64,000 nucleotides of DNA from Liquidambar formosana (Eukaryota; Streptophyta; Magnoliopsida; Saxifragales; Altingiaceae). Position numbers and translations under genes: made by a program. The stretch lies in NCBI GenBank assembly GCA_039720395.1, contig CM077827.1, positions 17,905,822-17,969,821 of the forward strand, read 5' to 3'. This document shows, piece after piece, positions 23,407-34,987 of the stretch. The notes below the pieces were generated by a model. That model was given only the letters and a program-made list of their open reading frames with translations, did not search any database and was not told the origin of the DNA. How positions within the stretch are numbered: the first letter of the stretch is position 1; every line of letters starts with the position of its first letter.

Positions 23407-26129
23407 ATGTTTTCTAGGACTATGTCTATGAAATCTACAACATCTTCGAATCAAGACAACTTATCAATTGGAAATTACCCAAAGTACCTACTGAAGACAT
23501 ATATAGAGGCAACAAATACCTAGTCAAAATGAGTGTTAAAACTCAAGAACAAACCATTACTCTCAAAGGAGAGTACCAGACAATAAAACTTTTACAGCAA
23601 GAAACCATACAGAAATCCTTAAGCAAAAGATATAAATTTCTACATGTAGGAATAGTACAAATTTGTGCTAAACCTTTGAGTAGAGAAGGGTTGAATATGT
23701 TTCTATTCATGGCACTTAGAGACAGTAGACTCATGAACTTAGACAAATCAATGTTATGAGGAGTCCAAGTAGGCCTCCATGAAGGTCCAGTGTATTTTGA
23801 TTGTTATCCAGACTTTACTGTAAGTCTGGATGATGAGAATATACTAGACGCCTTAACATTAAATGTCAAAGTATTCAATTCTGAGATGAAAAAAGGATCA
23901 AAACCTTTAGTAATCATCTATAGAATTCAATACAAAGTTTATTCTACTCTGGTAGACACTCCAGAGGTTAAGAAAAAAATCTGTCAAAGGCAAAACTACT
24001 TTACTACAAAGCAATCTTAAAAACAAAGACAATATTATAACCCCTAGAATTCTTGAATGGTCAGAGCTCAAATTTCCAGATGAATGGAAACTTCCTGGCG
24101 CCTTAGAAAAACAGGAACCTGAGCCACAAGAAGAAATAAAGCAAAACACAAAAATTACGCAATTAATTGAGAATTCTGATGGTAGTACAGGATTTACATT
24201 TACTGATCCTTGAAGACAATCCTTCAGATTACCAAACAATAAGCCAATAATTACAGAACTTCCAGATTCATCTAGAGCATCTTGCTCTTCTGTACTTGTA
24301 AGAATCTTTAGACAAAACTCTTCACATTCAAGTTTTGGAATTCCAGATCTTGAGCCAATAACCCCCACTGCACCGCCTCAAGTTCATACGAACCTTCAGG
24401 GAGTGTATAATCAACACATCTCACATCCATATTATGGTACAGCTCCATACCATCATGACAACAATTTTGAAGAAGAATACCCGTAACAAAATATGTCGCC
24501 AACCAAAACAAAGATGGAAATCCCTCCATGCTTAATGATGCTTAGTATACCCTTTGTCATGGACAAAGATTTACTAGGAAAAGAATTTATGTTTGAAACA
24601 AATAAGGCAAAGAGAAAACAATTTTTTGAAAATCATAATTCTGAACAGCAAAGCCAAATACGTATACAATGGTATACGTATATGGAGATAAACAAATTTC
24701 ATATCTACATTTTCGAATGGTTTGAAAAGGTATATACTGAAGAAAGGCAAATTAATGTGACAAGCAAAAATACACTTACATGGCAATTAACTCCAAGTAA
24801 TCAGTTAAAAGAATCAATACAACCACCTCTAGAGCAAACCAAAATACCATATCATAAGGTAGGCATAACAACTGCACCTTATAAAGTTAAAACAAATGAA
24901 CAAACACAGCCAATAGGAAAGGATATTAAAAATATCTTTGAGCAAAATATTTACACAAGCCAACATATTAAGACAATTGCCGACCAATCAACCAGAGTTG
25001 AAAATTTGGTTCAACATGAGCAAATATTACCAAAACAACAGGATGAAAAACCCCTTTTCATTCCTCATGAAATACCTAAAAAACATATCAAGCAACTAGC
25101 ACGAAATCAACTTCATTCATAAATCCAAGAAAGACTACAACTTCTGGATGAAGCAATAGGCAAAACTGTGGTTTTGGATACACCACAAAAGGCATCGGCA
25201 AGGAAAAATATCACTACTATCTCTAAGATAGAAGAAATTATCAACTCGGAGTCAGAAGCTGATAATCTTCTGCAAATATTTAAGCAACAAGACCAAGCTA
25301 CAAACATAAATACTATAAGAACTGCACAACCAATGAAAAATTTCTACCACAGACCATCTTTTCCAGATATGCAATTTAAGGAAAGAGGACAACACTATTA
25401 AGCTTCTTATCATAGAGGAACAATCTATGAATGGAATATTAATGGAATGACCCAATATCAGATCATGAATCTACTTCATGAAATGACAATGGTAAGCTCT
25501 GCTTATCAAACCAAAAATCCAGCAATATCTGACCACGCTATAGCACAATCCTTAGTAGCCGGTTTTACTGGCCAACTAAAAGGATGGTGGGATAACACAT
25601 TAACACATGCTAACAAACAGACAATATTATATGCAATTAAAATAGACCAAGAAGGTAATATTATCAAAACTGAGGATGATGAAGAAATAGAAGATGTTGT
25701 TGCAACTTTACTCTTCACTATCTCCAAACACTTTGTAGGAGACCCCTCAAAATTTAAAGATACAACTGTAGGAATATTGAGAAATCTCAGATGTAAAAGG
25801 TTAGGTAATTTTAGATGGTATAAAGATGTCTTCTTAACAAGAGTATTCTTAAGACCTGACAATAACAAACCTTTCTGGAAACAAAAATTTATATCTGGTT
25901 TGCCAATATTATTTATAGAAACCATTAGGACAAAACTTAAAGAACAAAACAATGGAACAATCCCTTGGGAACAACTGACATATAGAGATTTAATTAGTAC
26001 AATACACCAAGCAGCAATAGCTCAGTGTACACAATTTAAACTCCAACAACAAATGAAAAAAGAAAAAATTAGGAATAAACAAGAATTTGGTTCATTCTAT
26101 GAACAATTTGGGTTTACTTCTACCAAGAC
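23407..26129 (+). pseudogene. Caulimovirid ORF1, copy III, 5' part
   Basis: Starts at ATG 23407. A 43-base deletion between two agaca copies (near 23455) throws the frame off just after the start. Open pieces then cover the MP (23529-23759, 23790-24020), the linker (24493-25122) and most of the coat protein (25447-26129). Further damage: TGA near 23757, one extra A in the run at 23975, TGA near 24210, TAA near 25120. The linker and coat-protein parts have fewer stops than copy II, so this copy shows the ancestral reading better. Element A cuts the frame between the coat-protein core and the zinc knuckle. Confidence 0.88.
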
Positions 26130-27791
26130 TGTTAGAGTTATGCCCTAGAGCCAATCATAGAGATGATTGTTTAGGGATAAAGGAACAATCATTTGATTTC
26201 ATTTATGTATGTCACATTTATTATTGATTTAATAAAAGGGCTTATTCTATTATGTTTATATGCATCATTTATATTTACATAATATGTCCAAGGAGTTAGA
26301 GTTGAGAATATTGAATTACAAAGAGTTGTAATTATGAGACTGTAAATATATCTCTGTACTAAACTCCTAAATCATTCCTAGTTGAAGGTTCACTATGATG
26401 GACAGTAATGAACCATAGGACTAGCACTTGTTAGGTTGACTCTATAGGAGGATAGCTGGTCTCAAGCTATTTGTGTGGAGACACTACAACCAACAGGTGG
26501 GTGCCTGTTAATAGAATAGGTACACTGAATGTGACCAAAGATTTGAGATAAACTGAATGGAGTTTTAACCTGCCTGTCAATCAGTTTCTCAATGTTATAG
26601 TGGTACAAGTAATCCTTAGACCTGAGACACCATAGTTACCTTATGCATGTAGCTTTAGAAGTTTGATAACACTAAGTGCAGATTCTATTCATGGGTCTGT
26701 AAAGGTGTTCATTGGCCCTATTGCTATGTGTATGAAGGCATGTGAGTGATCAACAAGGAATCCATTACTCTCAGGAAAAAGAGAGAGAATGTCTCATATA
26801 GCATTCATAATATAACTCATTCAGTCCATGGCCATGGCAGTGTGAATATGGAAAGGAGTTTCCATAAGTTCATCATTGAGTTGATATTTATGAATGAGTA
26901 TAAAGTAATTGAACTAGGGACTTGACAGACTTCCATGTCCTATTAGTTCAATTGGAGACATTGTGTAAATGGAAGGATGCAATTGTAACCTATAAACTAT
27001 AACAGAAGGGTTCTTTGATAGATACATATTCACTTCATTAAGGACGACACCATGAACCATATGCTAGGTGTTATTCATGGTTAGTAGAAGCCCTAATTGA
27101 TATAAGTGAGTTATAATCAATTAGGGAATTGGAAGGAGTTCCAATTAGACCCTAAATGGAAAGAGTTCCATTGTGCACACCTCGTGCTATTCCTACTACT
27201 TGATGATGTGAACCCAATGGGTCACACACTGATCATGCAAGATGAGCTTTAAAGTCTATGAGAGAAAGGGTATGAGTGCATAAAGAATAGTTCTTTGAGG
27301 CCTAATTATATTTGATATAATTTATAGGGGTTATTGTGCAATTTAGAGAAATTGCATAACACCCTAATAGGGTTTCCCCCTATGGCCGGCCCCCCTAGTG
27401 TGGACTATATAAGTCACACTTTATGATGTGTGACATCATCACAATCACAAGTTGAAATCCCAAGGGGCTGTCCAGATTTTCCAGCCTCCCTCTCTCTCTC
27501 TCCTCTCTTCTCCTTCACTAGCAACAACAAGGGAAAAGAAGGAAAAGACTTGAAGCTCTAGCTAGGTGTGGATACCGTTGGAGGCAGCACACTTGGGCTG
27601 CTCATTCACCGCTGTCCGGAATCAAAGCTTGGAGCAAAAAGGAGAAGACAAAAATTCTGTAAGTGTTCTAACCCTCTTCATAGCTAGGGTTTGATTTTGT
27701 ATATGCATAGTTAGATTCATGGGCTGTGGAATCAAAGGGAAAATTTTTATATTCCGCACTTCTATTTTTCCCTCTTGTATGATTCCCAACA
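26130..27791 (+). repeat. 5' LTR of copia element A (1662 bp)
   Basis: Starts tgttagagttatgcc and ends ttcccaaca. A TATA box (TATATAA, 27406-27412) lies 385 bp before the end, followed by tgtgacatcatcac and a (CT)n stretch near 27485-27510, so transcription probably starts near 27440. No ORF in it is meaningful. Confidence 0.95.
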
Positions 27792-27792
27792 G

Positions 27793-27806
27793 TGGTATCA
27801 GAGCCA
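27793..27806 (+). promoter_or_regulatory. PBS of copia element A
   Basis: TGGTATCAGAGCCA, one base after the LTR end. It complements the 3' end of initiator tRNA-Met, the usual primer for plant copia elements. The viral copies use the same tRNA. Confidence 0.92.
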
Positions 27807-30800
27807 TGATTATGCATAATACAAAATACATATGGGCTGGAATTTATGGTGTAGTTGAATGATTCAAAAATCTGGAGAATTTTTACTGCAGAATTGTTCT
27901 TCTCTCTGGCCGAACCTAGGGTTTGGAACCCTAGGTCTATTCTTCTTCTATTCCTCTTCTAAATCATGGTTAAAGGTAACCATTGATGCAAAGGTTGTAT
28001 AGGGTTTGAATTGGAAGAAGAAGAAAAAGGAAAACTGGGTTTTCTGCAGAGGGTCGAATCTGGGTTTTAGAACCCAGAGGTTCTTGCAATTAAATTCAAT
28101 CAAAGCTTCTGTATTTTTGATGCAAATCTATTTTAGGATCATCATATATCATGTGTATATGATTTTCTTTAAGTTTCAAAAAGGTTTTGATGGAAAAAGA
28201 TTCAAAAAGTTTGAAAATTTTTCATGAACAGCATAGCAGATTTTCTCTGCAGAAAAGTCATCAATGGAGTTTTGATTAGAACTTGAGTTAGGGAACTCCA
28301 AATTGCATGAAACCAGTTGCATTAGTTTCCTAAGACATGTAGGATAATGGGAAAATTCGTTTGGTAGCCTAATTCATTCATCTTGCTGGGTTTTAAATCA
28401 ATTTCTGACCATGGACAGTATGCTGTCAAATTCTGGGCAGCATACTGTTGTTTTAATTGTTTAGAACAATTGGTGATGATTCGATCATCCAAACCTCTTC
28501 TAGAAGCTTAGTATTTCATGTAGGGACATGATACAAAAGCTGGTTTCAATGGAGGAGTCGAATTGATAAGGTTTTAGAAGCTATTGTGACCTTCAAGGTC
28601 TGCAACAATGGCTCCAGCAATGGGTTTTGGAAACCCTGATTGTTTTTTATGATGGCAGCCACTTCCACCACTCCTCACGTGTCCAGAGGCTTGTCCCACA
28701 CCCCTAGGATGTTCTCCCATGGCTGCCCATGGCCTCCCACAGTCGTTGGTGGCCATGGCAGCCTAGCCAAGCTCAGGCAGCCGTCTTGGTAGTGACGGCT
28801 GCATAGAGTTAAGGATGAAACCCTAATTTTGAGTTAATGATGAAACCCTAATTTCATTATGGCATTAATTAAAACCCTAATTGGAATATTAATTACCTTT
28901 ATTAAGAGTTAATGATTGGTCATTAAATGACCAATCATGGTTATTAATTGTTAGGACATAATTAATACCATAAATGATGTCTAGGGTTAGGGTTTTGGAA
29001 ACCCTAATTAGTGTAATTAATTAAGGGTAATTAATACCCTATTTGGCATTAATTAAACCCTAATCCCTTTTATTGAATACCGTATGAACCTAGGGTTTTA
29101 ATGATTGGACATTAAATGACCAATCATAAGGAATTTAATGATTAGGGCTTGCATTTAGGGTTTAGGGTTATGCGTTTAGGGTTTAGGATTTTAGGAAACC
29201 CTAATACACTAATTCATCATTTAAATGATTTTATTTAATTCCCATGTTAATTATTTAATTAATATTGATTAATTTTATAATGTTTTAAATGGTTTAAAAT
29301 ACAATTGGGGATTAAATTAAAATCTGGAAATTCTTAATTAAATGAAATTGAATTTGTTTAATTAAGGAAACCCTAATATTGGATATTAGAGTTATTTTAG
29401 GAAACTTTATATGTTTAAATTAATTTGATTAATTGGAACTAAAATGTCTTAAATGTTAAGACTTTATTTAATTCTGGATATTTTTGTTAATACCTAATAA
29501 GATTAGGATGCATTAATGAGATTAATGTAAATCATTCAAGAGAATTACCATAATGCCCATATGTTTTAATGCTTACAGTTTTTCTTTACATTATGCAATG
29601 AGATTGTATGTATGTGTTTGGATGATGATTATGGACTATACCCTTTAAACCAATTGTGATTGGCCGTCTTATGAATGGGATGTTATTATTTACAAGAGTT
29701 GTAATTTTATTAAGGTGATGTAATTTATTTGGGGCTTGCATGCCACCTTCCTTCTCCCTCTCTCTCTATCATTCTCTTATGTACCCCACATTCCCCTTAT
29801 GTATCCCTTTTCTTTAAATTATGTAAATGTTATGTAATCGAGAGCGCACTAAGGAGCATGGTGGACCCAAAGGAGCATGATAGAGCCCAACAAGTCAATG
29901 GTGGAGACCATCAAGCCAAGGGAGCAGATTGAAGGACTTGAAAGCTTAGAGAAGTGTTTCAAGACAGCATGCATGTTTCGAATGTGTTATTTTACGATCA
30001 CCTACACCCACCTTAGACCTTGGATTCAATCTATTGGCTTGGATTGAATTCTCTCAAAGTCCATAATCATCATAGTGGGAGCTTTTAATGAGATTAATAG
30101 TGATAGCTCAAAATCCATAGATCGTTATATGTCTCTTCTTAGGGACTAATATCGATAAGTGGATTATTAATTTTTTTTTTATGCTGTTCAATTTTTATTT
30201 ATATGCATGAGATGTATGTTAATTTGATGAGACCCTTAAAAACCCCTCTCTTTTAATATTAAGTTGGAAATGGAGAATACATTAGGGAATGGATTCTTCA
30301 TTGCCTTCCATCATTATAGGATCATCTAACGTCCCTTAATGTGGGTACCTGGCTGCAGACATGTAGGAGCTACCCATATTAAAGACATTACTTGAAACTA
30401 TCACATATATAGATATCATGGGGTGCCTAAGCTGGTATATACCAAGAAACTAACATGTGAGGTATATATTTGGTGAAACATACCTGTGTGAATGATGGGC
30501 TTAACTTAACTAGGGAAGTATTCCAAGAAACTAACATGTGAGGAGTATGTACCCTAGAGGCAAAACGATTGGAATTTGCTTATGAAGCAATAGACAAAGA
30601 GTTGTCTTCTTACTGTGGGTTAGAAGTCAAGAAACTAACATGTGAGGCTTCTAGGTCACAGTGGGACCCCAATCCCCATTAGGAATGAGATTCCCGAATT
30701 CCATTAGAGGGTGTATGGAATTTGATAAAATAGTGGGAGGTACCATATGATTAAAGACCCGATCATTATGGATTAAAAATGAAATCTGATTTTCTGTTTA

Positions 30801-30824
30801 ATTTTCTGTATGTAGATCACCGTA
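27807..30824 (+). other. Long 5' leader of copia element A
   Basis: Three kilobases between PBS and gag without a supported gene. It holds many TTTAGGG/CCCTAAA-like telomere-type motifs (28830-29210), a perfect 27-bp palindrome (28912-28938), a weaker second one (about 29101-29127), and three perfect copies of a 20-mer, CAAGAAACTAACATGTGAGG, at 30443, 30524 and 30628. The same architecture is kept in the leaders of C and D, so it is a family property. Short ORFs such as 28006-28227 are probably chance. Confidence 0.75.
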
Positions 30825-32875
30825 ATGGCTCACCGCAACCCATTATCCAACATTTTGGAAACCAACCGTTTAACTGGACCTAATTATCTTGATTGGTTAA
30901 GGAATTTAAAAATCGTTTTGAATTCTGAAAATATTACCTATGCACTTCAAAGTCCACTTCCCAATGCTCCTACTGAGGCTGCAACTCGGCAAGAGAAAGA
31001 CGCTTATCAGAAGCGCATGGATGATGATCTTATGACGAGATGCTATATGATGGTGTCTCTAAGTCCTGAGCTTAAGAAGCAATACGAGTCCATGGGAAGT
31101 GCACCCGAGATATTTATCCACATACAAGAGTTGTATGGCAAAGAGTTCTTGCTTGAATGTGATGAATGGGTTGAAGTTCCTGCTTCCAATTCTATGCTCA
31201 AGCCTAAAGGCAAGGGAATAAGAAAGGGTAAGAGTACCCAAAGGAAGAGGAAAGGTAAAGGGATCTGTTTTTACTGCGGCAAAGATGGGCATTGGAAACG
31301 TAACTGCCAAGAGTATCTAGATACTCTGAAGAACCAACCTTCGGAAGGTATGGATTATGCTCTTATACTTGAGACTAACATGAGTGTTAGCTCTGCTTCC
31401 ACTTGGGTACTAGATTCTGGTGCGAGTTCTCATATTTGTAATTCCATGCAGGACCTAGTGGGAAGCAGAAGGCTGAGTAAAGGAGAAGTAACCCTACGAG
31501 TGGGAAATGGAGCAAATGTTGCTGCATTAGCCGTGGGGACTTGCTGCTTGACTTTGCCTAGTGGGAGTAGTTTAGAATTATCAGGCTGTCTTTATATTCC
31601 AGAAGTTATAAGAAACATTATTTCTATTTCAGTATTATCTAAACAAGGATTTAGGTTTGTTTTTGAGGAGAATAAATGTTCTTTATTTAAAAATGAAGAG
31701 TTCATTACTTCTGGAGTTTATGTGAATGGCCTTTATTTTCTAAACTTTATTGCAAATGTTAATTGCATAGAGCATGATAGTTCTAAATTGAATGCAAACA
31801 AACCCAAGAGAACAAGAGATGAAGAAAACTCCGCATATGACTGGCACTTGAGACTAGGTCATATCAGTGAGAATAGGATTAACAAGATGTGTAAGGATGG
31901 ACAATTGGGTCCATTGGTTTCTATGCCCTTTCCAACTTGTGAATCTTGTTTACTAGGTAAAATGACCAAGTCACCTTTCACCGGTCACGGTGAGAGAGCA
32001 GCAGACATATTAGGATTAATACATAGTGATGTATGTGGTCCTATGAGCATACATGCTCGTGGAGGTTTCTCTTACTTTATAACCTTTACCGATGATCATT
32101 CTAGGTACGGGTATGTGTACTTAATGAAGTACAAATCTGAAGCATTTGAAAAGTTTAAAGAATTCAGATATGAAGTAGAGAAACAAACTGGTAAAAGTAT
32201 TAAAGCTCTTCGATCGGATCGAGGAGGAGAATATTTAACTGGTGAGTTTTTAGATCATCTTGTTCAAGCGGGCATTCTATCTCAATGGACACCTCCTGGA
32301 ACACCACAGCTTAATGGTGTGTCAGAAAGGAGGAATAGAACCTTATTGGATATGGTTAGGTCCATGATGAGTTACACTGATTTACCATTGTCCTTCTGGG
32401 GACATGCCCTGGAAACTGCAGCGTATTTGTTGAACAGAGTCCCAACCAAATCTGTCCCTAAGACACCGTATGAGATATGGAAAGGGAGAGCACCAAGCCT
32501 TAAACATATTAAGGTATGGGGTTGCACTGCATATGTAAAGACACATGATGCAACCAAGTTAGAATCAAGATCAATTAAATGTAGGTTTGTGGGATATCCT
32601 AAAGAGAGTTTAGGATATTATTTCTATTATCCTGATGAACAAAAGGTGTTTGTTAGTAAGTTTGCAGTCTTTCTTGAAAAAGAGTTTATTCAAGAAGGAG
32701 GCAATAACAGGAAAATAGAACTCAAAGAATTGTCTGATGAGACACAAACCGACAGTGATCCCACCCCTGTCCCTGATGAGACAGAACCCACTAATGTACC
32801 ACAACCTCTCCGTAGATCGAGTAGGGTATCTGTTGCACCTGAGAGATATGGATTTCTCAACCATAATGCAGAGGA
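30825..32875 (+). pseudogene. Copia gag-pol of element A, 5' part (gag, protease, integrase)
   Basis: ATG 30825 opens the frame; the first 683 or so codons match element D. Gag is followed by a CCHC knuckle ([14 protein letters not shown], codons 148-161), protease DSGA (codon 197), and the integrase HHCC region and DDE core (D402, D465, E501, with 35 residues between the last two). The frame then runs out into the inserted LTR of element C at 32876, so the open reading frame ends falsely at 32966. The protein would be cut before reverse transcriptase. It otherwise has no stop in this part. Confidence 0.93.
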
Positions 32876-33316
32876 TGTTGGGAATCGAACAAGAGGGAAA
32901 AATCGAAGTGCGGAATATAAAAATTTTTTCTACGATTCCCAATCCCATGAATCTAACTATGCATAACACAAAATCAAACCCTAACTACAAAGAGGGTTAG
33001 AACACTTACAGAATTTATGTCTTCTCCTTTTTGCTCCAAGCTTTGATTCCGGACAGCGGTGAATGAGCAGCCCAAGTGTGCTGCCTCCAACGGTATCCAC
33101 ACCTAGCTAGAGCTTCAAGTCCTTTTCTTTCTTCTTCCTTGTTGTTGCTAGAGGTGGAGAAGAGAGAGAGAGAGAAGAGAGCCTCCAAGGGGCTGGACGG
33201 CTAGGGTTTATTGTGCAAGCCTCTTATGCCATGTCACACATAAGTGTGACTTATATAGGCAGCCCACTAAAGGGGGCTGGCCATGGGGAAGAAACCCTAA
33301 TAGGGTTATGTGTAAT
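32876..33316 (-). repeat. 3' LTR of element C, first piece
   Basis: Begins tgttgggaatcgaac and matches 50925-51365. It is interrupted after gtgtaat by element D and resumes at 43338. Confidence 0.92.
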
Positions 33317-34973
33317 TGTTGGGAATCATACAAGAGTGAAAAATAGAAGTGCGGAATATAAAAATTTTCCCTTTGATTCCACAGCCCATGAATCTAACTA
33401 TGCATATACAAAATCAAACCCTAACTATGAAGAGGGTTAGAACACTTACAGAATTTTTGTCTTCTCCTTTTTTTGCTCCAAGCTTTGATTCCGGACAGCG
33501 GTAAATGAGCAGCCCAAGTGTGCTGCCTCCAACGGTATCCACACCTAGCTAGAGCTTCAAGTCCTTTCCACCTTTTCCTTATTGTTGCTAGTGAAGGAGA
33601 AGAGAGGAGAGAGAGAGAGGGAGGCTGGAAAATCTGGACAGCCCCTTGGGATTTCAACTTGTGATGATGTCATCACTTCAAAGTGTGACTTATATAGTCC
33701 ACACTCAAGGGGGCCGGCCCTAGGGGGAAACCCTATTAGGGTGTTATGCAATTTCTCTAAATTGCACAATAACCCCTATAAATTATATCAAATATAAATA
33801 GGCCTCAAAGAACTATTCTTTATGCACTCATACCCTTTCTCTCATAGACTTTAAAGCTCATCTTGCATGATCAGTGTGTGACCCATTGGGTTCACATCAT
33901 CAAGTAGTAGGAATAGCACGAGGTGTGCACAATGGAACTCTTTCCATTTAGGGTCTAATTGGAACTCCTTCCAATTCCCTAATTGATTATAACTCACTTA
34001 TATCAATTAGGGCTTCTACTAACCATGAATAACACCTAGCATATGGTTCATGGTGTCGTCCTTAATGAAGTGAATATGTATCTATCAAAGAACCCTTCTG
34101 TTATAGTTTATAGGTTACAATTGCATCCTTCCATTTACACAATGTCTCCAATTGAACTAATAGGACATGGAAGTCTGTCAAGTCCCTAGTTCAATTACTT
34201 TATACTCATTCATAAATATCAACTCAATGATGAACTTATGGAAACTCCTTTCCATATTCACACTGCCATGGCCATGGACTGAATGAGTTATATTATGAAT
34301 GCTATATGAGACATTCTCTCTCTTTTTCCTAAGAGTAATGGATTCCTTGTTGATCACTCACATGCCTTCATACACATAGCAATAGGGCCAATGAACACCT
34401 TTACAGACCCATGAATAGAATCTGCACTTAGTGTTATCAAACTTCTAAAGCTACATGCATAAGGTAACTATGGTGTCTCAGGTCTAAGGATTACTTGTAC
34501 CACTATAACATTGAGAAACTGATTGACAGGCAGGTTAAAACTCCATTCAGTTTATCTCAAATCTTTGGTCACATTCAGTGTACCTATTCTATTAACAGGC
34601 ACCCACCTGTTGGTTGTAGTGTCTCCACACAAATAGCTTGAGACCAGCTATCCTCCTATAGAGTCAACCTAACAAGTGCTAGTCCTATGGTTCATTACTG
34701 TCCATCATAGTGAACCTTCAACTAGGAATGATTTAGGAGTTTAGTACAGAGATATATTTACAGTCTCATAATTACAACTCTTTGTAATTCAATATTCTCA
34801 ACTCTAACTCCTTGGACATATTATGTAAATATAAATGATGCATACAAACATAATAGAATAAGCCCTTTTATTAAATCAATAATAAATGTGACATACATAA
34901 ATGAAATCAAATGATTGTTCCTTTATCCCTAAACAATCATCTCTATGATTGGCTCTAGGGCATAACTCTAACA
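33317..34973 (-). repeat. 3' LTR of element D (1657 bp)
   Basis: Plus-strand ends are tgttgggaatcatac and ataactctaaca. Compared with 41676-43332 I found no difference. Confidence 0.93.
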
Positions 34974-34986
34974 ATCTCCCACTTGC
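34974..34986 (-). promoter_or_regulatory. Polypurine tract of element D
   Basis: On the minus strand the bases next to the 3' LTR read gcaagtgggagat, purine-rich, the expected plus-strand primer site. The same tract precedes the 3' LTR of A (54198-54210), and a close version precedes that of C (44555 onward). Confidence 0.75.
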
Positions 34987-34987
34987 A

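Noticed and set aside
28574..28756. Short ORF in the copia leader, repeated at 40711 and 49573
   Set aside because: Found in all three leaders, but without a conserved start context and on the strand opposite to gag; more likely a conserved DNA segment than a gene.
32610..32969. Minus-strand 119-codon ORF opposite gag-pol of element A (and its twin at 36572-36862)
   Set aside because: Antisense shadow of the copia frame; repeated wherever that gag-pol sequence occurs.
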